The notes beneath the pieces are model-generated. The model ran no database searches. It was not told the DNA's origin and saw only the letters and a list, made by a program, of their open reading frames with translations. A stretch of 64,000 nucleotides of DNA from an uncultured Bacteroidales bacterium (GTDB taxonomy: Bacteria > Bacteroidota > Bacteroidia > Bacteroidales > Bacteroidaceae): contig CADCDP010000002.1 in NCBI GenBank assembly GCA_902800305.1, forward strand, positions 106,350-170,349. Reading direction: 5' to 3'. Below, one piece after another: positions 17,964-26,386 of this stretch (within the stretch, counting starts at the first letter, position 1; each line of letters opens with the position of its first letter). The position numbers and the translations under genes were made by a program.

Positions 17964-19214
17964 ATGTTGGTTACATACTTAAAAGAGAATAAGATATATG
18001 TCTTATTGGCAGCAATGATTTTGTTGAGTGTCTTTGCTGTGACAACATACGGACAATATACTTATTATGGTGCGATGGCACTCATTATGATTCAGAGCAT
18101 ACGGAAAAAAGATTCAATAGAAAGTCTATTTCCTGTATTATTGCTATGGCTTTTGGTGTGTTCATTGGTGAATGGGGTATTTGATTGGCGATATTTTGCT
18201 TTTATATTGGTATTAGGATGTGCTTCCCCGATGTTTTCTTCATACGAGGGGTATTTATATAGGAGTAAAGTGTTGTTTGCTATCTGTATGGTTTTACCTA
18301 TTGTGACCATATTGAATCTATACGCATATCATGCGGGAATCAATTATTTTATATTGATAAATTACAATGTTTCAGACTTGAATTTTTCGGGCTTCTTGTA
18401 TCACCCGATGTGGCTGAGTGCTATCAATGGAGCATCAAATGTGTCGTTATTATATCTTTTTTATAAAATGAAGGGATCCCAGTGGTTTATAAAATATGGT
18501 ATATTAATGTTGCTGCTTGCTTCCGTTTATTTGTCTGTGGTCGCCGCATCTCGAAGTGCCTTGGCAGCTTCGTTGATAGCAATGGCATCTATGGTTTATT
18601 TTTATTCCAATACAGGAGGAAAGTTTATACGCAATGGTGTTATTGTGGCCATTCTTGTTTCGTTACTATTGCCCTATTATCAAAGTGGTGGCGAGCAGAT
18701 GCAAAAGAAAATGGACGATGTTGAGACAGGAGGAAATTCACGTCGAGACAAGTGGAATGCTCGTGTTGATGAGTTTGAGAGTTCGCCTCTTTTTGGAATC
18801 GGTTTTGCTACCGCACACGATGAGTGGGGAAACTTGATGACAGGAACCGTGGAAACAGGAAGTGGGTGGCTTACGATTCTTTCTCAATCAGGATTGATCG
18901 GAGCATTTATTATGTTTCTTATATTGAGAAGGGTTTATGTCCCAATTGAAGAGATAAGGGAAAAACGAGGGCTGTTGGTGATATTCGGGTGTGAATTGAT
19001 CTATCTTTTTATGCACTCATGTTTCGAAGGCTACATTTATACAGCGGGGTATTGCCCGTGTTTGTTTTTCTGGTTGGTCGTAGGTTTCTTCTATGAATAT
19101 AATAAATATGGGTTGCCTATCGAAACGGTAGAAGAGGACGAAGAAGATGAAGATGAGGTAGAAGAGGACGAAGAGTTGTATGAAGAAGTGGATGCGGATT
19201 TTTTGCCATCATAA
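17964..19214 (+). CDS. O-antigen polymerase/ligase-like membrane protein with acidic tail
   Basis: Multi-pass membrane protein of 416 residues with about ten to twelve hydrophobic helices. The Wzy_C (O-antigen ligase, PF04932) pattern is visible: LSVVAASRSALAASLIAMAS with the conserved Arg, the periplasmic loop GGNSRRDKWNARVDEFESSP, FGIGFATAHDEWG and GSGWLTILSQSGLIG. It is the only candidate polymerase or ligase in this cluster. The last 30 residues after the final helix are almost all Asp and Glu (from ETVEEDEEDEDE to EEVDADF), an odd cytoplasmic tail not part of the family. The tail is coded by a purine-rich run of gaa/gac codons. Confidence 0.85.
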   Translation: MLVTYLKENKIYVLLAAMILLSVFAVTTYGQYTYYGAMALIMIQSIRKKDSIESLFPVLLLWLLVCSLVNGVFDWRYFAFILVLGCASPMFSSYEGYLYRSKVLFAICMVLPIVTILNLYAYHAGINYFILINYNVSDLNFSGFLYHPMWLSAINGASNVSLLYLFYKMKGSQWFIKYGILMLLLASVYLSVVAASRSALAASLIAMASMVYFYSNTGGKFIRNGVIVAILVSLLLPYYQSGGEQMQKKMDDVETGGNSRRDKWNARVDEFESSPLFGIGFATAHDEWGNLMTGTVETGSGWLTILSQSGLIGAFIMFLILRRVYVPIEEIREKRGLLVIFGCELIYLFMHSCFEGYIYTAGYCPCLFFWLVVGFFYEYNKYGLPIETVEEDEEDEDEVEEDEELYEEVDADFLPS

Positions 19215-19248
19215 CCTTTCGACGATTTGACTGTCTGAAGTTTCAGCC

Positions 19249-20328
19249 ATGAATTTGTTGCTTTTCCAGAATTGTATTTCTCCCCATCAGATGCCATACA
19301 TCAAAGAATTGAAGTCTTTTGATGGTGTGGATGATGTAATGGTGGTGGCGCCTGTTGCGAACTTGAGCGACAGAAAGGAAATGGGGTGGAATGTCTGTTG
19401 GGGGCAAGATGATGGAGTGGCTGTTTATGTGTCCCCTTCTGATTCGGAAGTGCAGACGATATTAAGTCAATATGATGGTCGTGACACATGGTGCTTTTTT
19501 TCAGGGATTCGTGCTTTCCCAGAGGTGTTCAGGTGGTTTAAGATGTCGATAGGCAAGGCTGTGAAGCGAGGAATCATTACGGAGCCACCTTACTTGTATG
19601 CTCACCCATTATGGCAACATGCTATACGCTTTGCTATCAAAGATTTAAAGTATGTTGGATATTTTGACAAGGTGTTTGTCATGGGGGATGAGTATCTGTC
19701 CTATTATAAGTTCTGGAACAGGAAATGGAGTGTGGTTCCGTTTATGTACTGTACAGAATGGAAGGATAGATTGATAGGTGCGCCTCCTGTGGAGCAACTA
19801 CGAATTTTATATGTTGGTGCTTTGTCTAAGAGGAAAAATGTATCAGTGTTGTTGGAGGCCGTTCGGTTATTGGAAAATGACCTTCAAACTCAAGTGGAAA
19901 TTGGTATCATAGGTGATGGGGATGAGAGAGAAATGTTGGAAGAAAAAGCACACGAAGCCCATTTCCATTCTGTGACAACATTTTATGGGTGTCAGCACAT
20001 GGAAGACGTTTGTCAAATTATGCAACAATATGATGTGTTAGTTTTACCCTCGTTGTATGATGGTTGGGGAGCTGTGGTGAATGAGGCTTTGATATTGGGG
20101 CTTTATGTGGTATGTAGTGATCGATGTGGAGCGAAATTTCTTTTGAAAGACGCACAACAGGGGATGGTTTTTAGAACTCATTCTCCAGCCAGCTTGAAAT
20201 CTGTTTTGAGAGAGTGTGTCAAGAAGAAAAGTTGGATTAGAGATACCATTCATTCGAGGATTGAGTGGGCAAAGGTTCATATTTCAGGCAAGGCTGTAGC
20301 GAAATATTTCTTAGAGAATTTGGAGTGA
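19249..20328 (+). CDS. Family 4 glycosyltransferase
   Basis: GT4 transferase, 359 residues. The N-terminal domain begins MNLLLFQNCISPHQMPYI; the donor domain has RILYVGALSKRKNVSVLLEAV, QYDVLVLPSLYDGWGAVVNEALILG (the EX7E region, with Asp at the first acidic position and Glu at the second) and VVCSDRCGAKFLLKD. It begins 34 bases after the polymerase-like gene. The N-terminal half is unusual and lacks the common GGxxxxxxxLA glycine motif. Substrates are unknown. Confidence 0.85.
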   Translation: MNLLLFQNCISPHQMPYIKELKSFDGVDDVMVVAPVANLSDRKEMGWNVCWGQDDGVAVYVSPSDSEVQTILSQYDGRDTWCFFSGIRAFPEVFRWFKMSIGKAVKRGIITEPPYLYAHPLWQHAIRFAIKDLKYVGYFDKVFVMGDEYLSYYKFWNRKWSVVPFMYCTEWKDRLIGAPPVEQLRILYVGALSKRKNVSVLLEAVRLLENDLQTQVEIGIIGDGDEREMLEEKAHEAHFHSVTTFYGCQHMEDVCQIMQQYDVLVLPSLYDGWGAVVNEALILGLYVVCSDRCGAKFLLKDAQQGMVFRTHSPASLKSVLRECVKKKSWIRDTIHSRIEWAKVHISGKAVAKYFLENLE

Positions 20329-20333
20329 TTACA

Positions 20334-21434
20334 ATGAAAGTTTTACATTATATTCCATCAATTGACCGTGCGAGCGGAGGTGTGGGGGCGTATATGCAGT
20401 TGTTAGCTAAAGAATTAGGTAAGTTGACGGAACTTCATGTTGTGACCCATCATTCTGAAAATGAACTAACTCTGGAGAATTGTATTGTCCATTATATAGG
20501 AACTGGCTGGATGCCTTGGTCTTCAACAAAGAAACGTTTTTATGATTTACTTGCTTGTGTGAATCCTGATGTTTTTCATTCTAATTGTTGTTGGCTCCCC
20601 CTTTCTGCATATACTGCAATGTGGGCGAAAACGAAGGGATATAAAGTTGTATATACACCTCATGGAATGTTGGAACCATGGATTTTGTCTCGGAATTATT
20701 TCCTAAAGAAGAAGCCAGCCATATTTCTGTTTCAGAAAAAGGGAATCGCTGTTGCTGATGTTGTTCACCTGACGGCTGATAGCGAAAAACGTAATTTTTT
20801 ACAGCTTGGATGGAACTTTTCCACCTGCGTCGTTCCCAATTGTGTTGACATTCAGGAAATAGACACTCAAATAAGAAAGGTGAATGTAATACGACAAAAA
20901 ACAATTTTATTTCTTAGCCGTATTCATGTTAAGAAAGGATTGGAGTTTTTAATAGAAGCAGTAGCGATTTTGAAAGAACAATTAAAAGGATGGGTCATAA
21001 AGATTGCAGGCGAAGGAGATGATGGGTATGTTGAGAAACTGAGAGGAAGGGCTAAGGATTTAGGAGTGGCTGATATGATACAGTTTGTTGGAGGCGTATA
21101 TGGAGATAAAAAGTGGGAATTGTATGGTGAAGCATCTTTGTTCGTCTTGCCCACTCATAGTGAAAATTTTGGGATTGTTGTGGCAGAAGCATTGGCTTGT
21201 GGAATTCCTGTCATTACGACGAAAGGAACTCCATGGGAAGATCTTGTAACATCACATTGTGGATGGTGGACAGAGATTGGAACTCAACCAGCTGTTGGAG
21301 CATTAAAGGATTTTTTGAATAAAACGGATGCGGAATTAAATGAAATGGGAGATAATGGGAGAAAGCTTGTTCGTGAAAGATATTCTTCTTCTGCCATTGC
21401 TCGCCAATTTCTAAAGATGTATTCACAGTTATGA
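20334..21434 (+). CDS. Family 4 glycosyltransferase
   Basis: GT4 transferase, 366 residues from ATG 20334, five bases after the previous stop. The frame also extends back to 20265 inside the neighbour without homology. MKVLHYIPSIDRASGGVGAY carries the glycine-rich N-terminal loop; VYTPHGMLEPW, TILFLSRIHVKKGLEFLIEAV and LPTHSENFGIVVAEALACGIP (EX7E) are all typical, and GTPWEDLVTSHCGWW resembles the WcaI/TuaC-like subgroup. Its stop overlaps the start of the acetyltransferase gene at 21431. Confidence 0.91.
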   Translation: MKVLHYIPSIDRASGGVGAYMQLLAKELGKLTELHVVTHHSENELTLENCIVHYIGTGWMPWSSTKKRFYDLLACVNPDVFHSNCCWLPLSAYTAMWAKTKGYKVVYTPHGMLEPWILSRNYFLKKKPAIFLFQKKGIAVADVVHLTADSEKRNFLQLGWNFSTCVVPNCVDIQEIDTQIRKVNVIRQKTILFLSRIHVKKGLEFLIEAVAILKEQLKGWVIKIAGEGDDGYVEKLRGRAKDLGVADMIQFVGGVYGDKKWELYGEASLFVLPTHSENFGIVVAEALACGIPVITTKGTPWEDLVTSHCGWWTEIGTQPAVGALKDFLNKTDAELNEMGDNGRKLVRERYSSSAIARQFLKMYSQL

Positions 21435-21970
21435 ACGAAATAGAATATCCAGAAAGTGTTGCATTGTCTATCAAAGCGAAACGGGCAGTGTGGAATATTG
21501 TAAGCGTGTTTTTATTCCGCCCATTTGTCACAGGCCTATTTCGTTCGTGGAGGATTTTTCTTCTGCGGATATTTGGCGCACATATAGATAAAACATGTAA
21601 TGTTTATGCATCCGTGAGAATATGGGCACCTTGGAATTTGGAGATGCATAGAGGAAGTTGTTTAGGGCCAGATGTTATTTGCTATAATCAGGCAAAAATT
21701 GTGATAGAAGAAGATGTTGTGGTTTCTCAATATGCCTATTTGTGTACAGCTGGACATGACACAAATGGTATGAACAGGGCTGATGGTGGTTTAATCATTT
21801 CTCCGATTATTATCAAAAAGGGAGCGTGGATAGGAACTCGTGCTTTTATTAAGATGGGGGTGATTGTTGGGGAAAATGCCATTGTTGGTGCTACTGCCAG
21901 TGTGTATAAAGATGTACCAGATAATATGATTGTTGGTGGTAATCCTGCACAAGAAATTAAACGAAGATGA
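21431..21970 (+). CDS. Hexapeptide acetyltransferase, WcaF-like
   Basis: Beta-helix acetyltransferase of 179 residues, closest in pattern to WcaF of colanic acid synthesis. It shows an N-terminal WNIVSVFLFRPFVTGLFRSWR segment, then repeats VRIWAPWNLEMHRGSCLGPDV, KIVIEEDVVVSQYAYLCTAGHD (catalytic His), IIIKKGAWIGTRAFIKMGVIVG and the end IVGATASVYKDVPDNMIVGGNPAQEI. It is coupled to the GT4 before it and to the unknown gene after it by four-base overlaps. It probably acetylates the sugar added by one of these partners. Confidence 0.9.
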   Translation: MNEIEYPESVALSIKAKRAVWNIVSVFLFRPFVTGLFRSWRIFLLRIFGAHIDKTCNVYASVRIWAPWNLEMHRGSCLGPDVICYNQAKIVIEEDVVVSQYAYLCTAGHDTNGMNRADGGLIISPIIIKKGAWIGTRAFIKMGVIVGENAIVGATASVYKDVPDNMIVGGNPAQEIKRR

Positions 21971-22770
21971 TTCCAATTTTGATGACAGCCTCGGTTGATA
22001 CACGAGGAATGCAAGGAGCTAAGTTTTCCGCTACAGAGCGTGAAAAGATGTATGTGGATACTCTGAATTTTTATATTGACGTTTTTAAGAAAAAAGAAGA
22101 GTGTTTTGAACTTGTTTTCGCTGAAAATTCAGGATGGAACAAGAAGTCCATATTGAAGAAACTGCATAAGGCGGAAAATGTTTTTATTGAGTATGTCGAG
22201 CTTTCTCCTGAAGATTTCGACGTGGCAAAAGGGAAAGGATATAATGAAATGTTGTTGATAGATAAAGCGACGATGGTTTCGACAACGATTCAATCCGCTG
22301 GTGCCTTTTTCAAATTGACGGGGAGATTTCCCATTAGAAATTTATATTCCCTTCTGAAGGAGGTCGAAAAGCGAGGTGGAAAAGAGATGAATTTGTATGC
22401 GGATTGTAAGGATCATAAAGTCTATGAATGGTTGCATTTGCCGATCAATGGACATGCGGGTGAATGTCGTTATTATGCTGTATCTCTTGATTTTTGGAAT
22501 GAACACATGCGTGGTCGATATGTCGAACTCAATGATTTTACAGGTCTCTTAATAGAGGATTTCTTCTTGAAAATAATGAGAGAAGTCAAAAAACAAAGAG
22601 GTGTGCATTGCCGTTTCCGTACTCAAGCCTATTTTGCAGGTAATGGAGGGCATTCTTTGGGTACAGGCCCCGCTTTCTTTTATTCTACAAATAATGATTC
22701 TGTCTTGATGAAGTTGAAGCGCGGCTTACAACAATTGCTGCGATGGTGTTTGCCATGGTGGTGGTGCTAA
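21967..22770 (+). CDS. Unrecognised protein of a polysaccharide locus, possibly a transferase
   Basis: I do not recognise this 267-residue protein with confidence. MIPILMTASVDTRGM starts with a strand such as is found in nucleotide-sugar folds; ENSGWNKKS, KGYNEMLLIDKA, FFKLTGRFPIRNL and YADCKDHKVYEWL follow, and the end is GHSLGTGPAFFYS and a Trp-rich basic tail. The piece KLTGRF and the later single acidic residues recall some poorly described capsule transferases, and no membrane helix is clear. It overlaps the WcaF-like gene by four bases and precedes the Alg14-like gene by 12, so it certainly belongs to the operon. Confidence 0.6.
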   Translation: MIPILMTASVDTRGMQGAKFSATEREKMYVDTLNFYIDVFKKKEECFELVFAENSGWNKKSILKKLHKAENVFIEYVELSPEDFDVAKGKGYNEMLLIDKATMVSTTIQSAGAFFKLTGRFPIRNLYSLLKEVEKRGGKEMNLYADCKDHKVYEWLHLPINGHAGECRYYAVSLDFWNEHMRGRYVELNDFTGLLIEDFFLKIMREVKKQRGVHCRFRTQAYFAGNGGHSLGTGPAFFYSTNNDSVLMKLKRGLQQLLRWCLPWWWC

Positions 22771-22782
22771 AAAACAGGGAAA

Positions 22783-23247
22783 ATGAAGAAAAAACCGAAA
22801 ATATGTTTGGCGTGTTCAGCAGGGGGACATTTGCGTGAACTTCAGCTTGCGATAGGAACAATTCCCCAAGATTATGATTGCTATTGGCTGACATTGAAAA
22901 CGCCATCCACCAAAGCTTTTATGGCGGATAAGGAACATGTCTTTCTCCAGAATTTTCAGCCTCATAGAAAATGGACGTTGTTCGTAAATGCAGCGCAAGC
23001 TTTATTCTGGGTTTTTGTAAAACGTCCAGATGTAATTATAACGACAGGAGCCGGTGTTTGTGTTCCTACGATAGCCTTTGCGAAGAAGTTTCTTCGAACA
23101 AAAGTAATATTTGTTAATTCTGCGGCAGATGTGACTCATGCCAGTAAGACACCTGTTTGGATTGAACCGTATGCGGATCTCTTTTTGGTGCAATGGTCTG
23201 AGATGCAAACCATCTTCCCTCATGCTATTTGTTGTGGTGTATTATGA
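22783..23247 (+). CDS. Alg14/PssD-like glycosyltransferase subunit
   Basis: N-terminal half of a split GT-B transferase, 154 residues, of the Alg14/PssD/CpsF group. ICLACSAGGHLRELQLAIG is the diagnostic glycine-rich start, ADKEHVFLQNF and VKRPDVIITTGAGVCVPTIAFAK follow, and one hydrophobic segment may hold the complex on the membrane. Its stop overlaps the start of the Alg13-like gene (ATGA at 23244), as expected for subunits made in equal amounts. In streptococcal and rhizobial capsules the pair adds the second sugar to the lipid carrier. The donor here is unknown. Confidence 0.9.
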   Translation: MKKKPKICLACSAGGHLRELQLAIGTIPQDYDCYWLTLKTPSTKAFMADKEHVFLQNFQPHRKWTLFVNAAQALFWVFVKRPDVIITTGAGVCVPTIAFAKKFLRTKVIFVNSAADVTHASKTPVWIEPYADLFLVQWSEMQTIFPHAICCGVL

Positions 23248-23714
23248 TTTTTGTTAGTTTGGGAACAATGGACATGCCATTTGTCCGAATGGCAAAAGCT
23301 GTGGATGAATTGGCTGCTTCTTTAGAAGAAGAAGTAATCGTTCAGACAGGATATACGGATTACCCTTATCAGCATGTGGCGAAAGTTTTTCCATTTTGTA
23401 CTAAAGATGAGATGCAAGAATATATATCTCAGGCATCTATTTTGATTTTGCAAGGAGGGTGGGGTGCCATTTCTGAAGCGATGGAAAAAAGCAAAAGAAT
23501 CGTTGTTATTCCAAGAAAAGATAAAACAGAGCATATCCATGATCAGTTTCAGCTAATAAGGAAATTAGATAGTATAGGATGTGTTATTGGAGTTTTTGAT
23601 GAACGATTATTACCCAATGCTGTGGAGAAAGCACGGAACTTCCATTTTTGCAAAATAGAAAGGGGAAATGCGGAGAAAATGATACGTGAAAAGCTTGAAA
23701 AGTGGTTTTTGTAG
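23244..23714 (+). CDS. Alg13/PssE-like glycosyltransferase subunit
   Basis: C-terminal half of the split GT-B transferase, 156 residues, the Alg13/PssE/CpsG group. MIFVSLGTMDMPFVRMAKAVDEL begins the donor domain; ASILILQGGWGAISEAMEKSKRIVVIPR is the UDP-sugar site with the conserved glycines; EHIHDQFQLIRKL holds the last conserved His and Gln. ATG 23244 is used because a frame from 23229 only adds residues from the neighbour's end. This is the last gene of the first polysaccharide block; a new promoter follows at 23723. Confidence 0.9.
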   Translation: MIFVSLGTMDMPFVRMAKAVDELAASLEEEVIVQTGYTDYPYQHVAKVFPFCTKDEMQEYISQASILILQGGWGAISEAMEKSKRIVVIPRKDKTEHIHDQFQLIRKLDSIGCVIGVFDERLLPNAVEKARNFHFCKIERGNAEKMIREKLEKWFL

Positions 23715-23722
23715 CAGAGTTA

Positions 23723-23754
23723 TTTGAATAGTTGATTTTTATGTCGTAACTTTG
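23723..23754 (+). promoter_or_regulatory. Bacteroidetes-type promoter
   Basis: TTTG at 23723-23726 and TAACTTTG at 23747-23754 are 20 bases apart, an excellent match to the Bacteroidetes sigma-ABfr consensus. It lies about 65 bases before the ATG of the PEGA-like protein and probably drives 23819-28386. Confidence 0.85.
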
Positions 23755-23818
23755 CAAGAATTTTGTGATATCTTGTAATAGAAGGTTTAGGTTTTAATTA
23801 AGTATAATTTAAAAAGGA

Positions 23819-24688
23819 ATGAAAACAAATTTAATGTTATTGGCTTGTTTGTTATTCATGTCATTGACCATGAATGCGGTAGAAACAGGCGATGGTAAAG
23901 GCTCTCTTAACATAGAAACCTTTCCAGAAGGTGTAACAATCACACTTCTTGGGCAAGAATATAAGAACACGGTGGAAATAGAGTCCATGGATGCTGGTTC
24001 ATACAAATGTATGTTCCGAAAAGAAGGGTATCAACCTGTTGATACAGTTCTTGTTGTAAAGGCAGGCGTGACGAATTATTATAATATCGTGCTTTCTCCA
24101 GAAGTGGCGAAAGAAGAGGTCGTGGCTGCAAAACCCGTGAAAAGCAAGTCGGCAAAAACACCCACCCAAAAGGTTCGTAGTGAAAAAGTTGTGCCTGTGA
24201 AGTCTGCATCTTCGACAAGTTCCTTTGCTTCCAACATGTCTTATTTAATTATGCTTCATGGTACGATAGGTAAGGGTTTGTCGGAAGGTGGAATGCTGGG
24301 TGCCATGTATAAGGAAAACGGAGGTTATGTCAAAGGTCTTATGACGCTTGGGACAGTGTCTAACTCTAAAATACATGCAGGTGTACATGGTAATCCTTCC
24401 TCTTTGGATAAAGAATATCGAACCAAAGAAATCCTGGTGGGTTATCTAAGACAGATATCGGGTCCCGTGATTGGTTATGTGGGTGTTGGATATGGTCATC
24501 ATCGTACATTCCTCAAACAAAACAAAAACTATTATTTGCAAGATATCGATGCCTATGAGAAAGGCGTTGCTTTTGAAGTTGGTGCCATTTGGGACTTTAA
24601 GCCAGTGCCAGTGGCTGTATCAATCGGTTATAATACGGTAAATTTTGGTGCTCATGCTGTTGATGTAGGTGTTGGTGTAAAGTTTTGA
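23819..24688 (+). CDS. PEGA-like outer-membrane protein
   Basis: Secreted protein of 289 residues with a signal peptide (MKTNLMLLACLLFMSLTMNA). Residues about 27-95 resemble a PEGA domain: GSLNIETFPEGVTITLLGQEY and YKCMFRKEGYQPVDTVLVVKAG. A Lys/Ser/Pro-rich linker (about 100-130) follows, then a 150-residue region of alternating hydrophobic residues and glycines ending GVGVKF, typical of a small outer-membrane beta-barrel with a terminal Phe. It could tether the barrel to the cell surface or to the glycan; this is inference. It is the first gene behind a clear promoter, next to GLUG and YjbH-type genes. Confidence 0.75.
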   Translation: MKTNLMLLACLLFMSLTMNAVETGDGKGSLNIETFPEGVTITLLGQEYKNTVEIESMDAGSYKCMFRKEGYQPVDTVLVVKAGVTNYYNIVLSPEVAKEEVVAAKPVKSKSAKTPTQKVRSEKVVPVKSASSTSSFASNMSYLIMLHGTIGKGLSEGGMLGAMYKENGGYVKGLMTLGTVSNSKIHAGVHGNPSSLDKEYRTKEILVGYLRQISGPVIGYVGVGYGHHRTFLKQNKNYYLQDIDAYEKGVAFEVGAIWDFKPVPVAVSIGYNTVNFGAHAVDVGVGVKF

Positions 24689-24713
24689 GGCCAACAGACT
24701 TTAAATAAAAGAT

Positions 24714-26375
24714 ATGAAACAATATCTTTTGGTTTTTATTTGTTGCTTGCAGCTATCGCTCCATGCTTCATCGCAAGACAAAACTTTGTCGGTCGATGTT
24801 TCATGGTACGATGGTGGCAAGCGTTTTTTTGTCCTATCTTCTGAGGAACAGATGATGGGACTTTCCGATTTGGTTGCTAAGGGAAACGACTTTTCTGGCA
24901 AGACAATCTTTTTGAGTAGAGATGTCGATTTGAGTCGAGGAGTTTGGCAACCTATAGGAAATCCTTCTGCTCCTTTTTCTGGCATTTTTGATGGTGGCTT
25001 GTCGAATGTTGTTCTTGGAGAAATGGCAAGCGGTACAACAGGCGGATTGTTTGGCTATGTTGTTGATGGAACCATCAAAAATGTTTCCGTTTCAATTACC
25101 TCGACTCTTCACGATATTCAGACATTTGGAGTTGTTGCTGGGTATATAGACAATAAGTCCATTATAGAAAATTGTTCTCATGTTCAGCCCTTGACGATTC
25201 TTGGTGCATTTGTTGTGGGAGGAATCGTCGGTTCTTCGGATGGATATGTGAATGGTTGTTCCAATCGGGGAGATATAGAGAACATTAAATCCAATAGCTC
25301 TACAATGGGTGGCATTGTGGGGACAGGAACAGGGATTGTGGAAAACTCTTCGAATAAAGCCAAGTTGATGGGTGCAACAGTTTGTGGGGGTATCATGGGG
25401 AAGTCCCGAAAGAACGGCGATGTGACTCAATTGAATAATTGTCATAATGAAGGCGAAATTTCAGCTCGTAGCGAGAAAGATAATCCCACATTTAAGATTT
25501 TTGCAGGTGGCATCGGTGGGGAACTAATCAATGTCGAGATGATGGAATGTCATAATAAAGGGAAGGTGACGGCTTATAGTTATAAAGACAATTCAAACAG
25601 CTCGGTTATAACGGCTTGTGCAGGCGGTTTGATAGGTGTTGGAGCTGGAAAGTTTAGTGCGTCATATAATGTAGGCAATGTGGCATCAAGAAGCGTCGTC
25701 AATGTTCCTTCAACACAAGACGGCTCGACCAAGAATGATGCAGGTGGCATTATTGGCTATAATACAGCAGAAGGTATCACAGAAATGGAATTCTGCTATA
25801 ATGCTGGTTCTATTTTTGTCTTCGGACAAGCACCGAAAGGGACGTTCCTGAATTATGGCGGACTTGTGGGTGGCTTCGAAAACTTCATGCCGAAGCTCAC
25901 AGGGTGCTATTCTGTTGAGGGATGTTGTGCTCAAAGTGCTGGAGATGTGGGATTTAACGTTCCTGTTCTGAGCAATATGGAAATTGTTGTTCCGGCAGAA
26001 ACGATGCGTTCCAATGATTTCTTGCAGAATGTACCAACCATGATTACCTTAAATGACTGTGATTTGTATCTTTATGATTCCGAGAAAAATAACAACGGAA
26101 ACCCTGTCTTGAAAAAAGTCATTTCCGAGATGCCATTGAAAGATGCAGAAGGAGGTGTTACCTTGCAAGGGGCATCAGAGTTGTCTGGCAAGAAATATTT
26201 CCATTATTGGATTACAGGTTTGGAACAGTTTAAGGTGGATGTCCTTGCCGACGAACAGTTTAAGTATCACTTAGGTAAGCTTGATGTGGGCGAACATAAT
26301 TTCCAAGCCTATGTGGTAACTCCTCAAGGTGAAACGATTCGTGGAGAATTGGTGAAGTTTTCTGTCAACAAATAG
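24714..26375 (+). CDS. GLUG-repeat secreted protein
   Basis: Exported protein of 553 residues with a signal peptide ending near SLHASSQ. After LSRDVDLSRGVWQPIGNPSAP, repeated blocks of the GLUG/right-handed beta-helix kind run from about residue 75 to 400: TGGLFGYVVDGTIKNVSV, VGGIVGSSDGYVNGCSN, MGGIVGTGTGIVENSSNK, GGIMGKS.. and AGGLIGVGAGKFSASYNVG. Such repeats occur in adhesins and peptidases of gut Bacteroidales. The last 110 residues look like a separate beta-sandwich. No type IX tail or lipobox is seen. It lies 25 bases after the PEGA-like gene and 11 before the YjbH N-terminal part. Confidence 0.8.
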   Translation: MKQYLLVFICCLQLSLHASSQDKTLSVDVSWYDGGKRFFVLSSEEQMMGLSDLVAKGNDFSGKTIFLSRDVDLSRGVWQPIGNPSAPFSGIFDGGLSNVVLGEMASGTTGGLFGYVVDGTIKNVSVSITSTLHDIQTFGVVAGYIDNKSIIENCSHVQPLTILGAFVVGGIVGSSDGYVNGCSNRGDIENIKSNSSTMGGIVGTGTGIVENSSNKAKLMGATVCGGIMGKSRKNGDVTQLNNCHNEGEISARSEKDNPTFKIFAGGIGGELINVEMMECHNKGKVTAYSYKDNSNSSVITACAGGLIGVGAGKFSASYNVGNVASRSVVNVPSTQDGSTKNDAGGIIGYNTAEGITEMEFCYNAGSIFVFGQAPKGTFLNYGGLVGGFENFMPKLTGCYSVEGCCAQSAGDVGFNVPVLSNMEIVVPAETMRSNDFLQNVPTMITLNDCDLYLYDSEKNNNGNPVLKKVISEMPLKDAEGGVTLQGASELSGKKYFHYWITGLEQFKVDVLADEQFKYHLGKLDVGEHNFQAYVVTPQGETIRGELVKFSVNK

Positions 26376-26386
26376 AATAGAAAGTC

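Noticed and set aside
1..23714. Phase-variable invertible promoter of the glycan locus
   Set aside because: Bacteroides capsule loci often have one, but I found no pair of inverted short repeats flanking a promoter here and no invertase gene; the locus start is outside the window.
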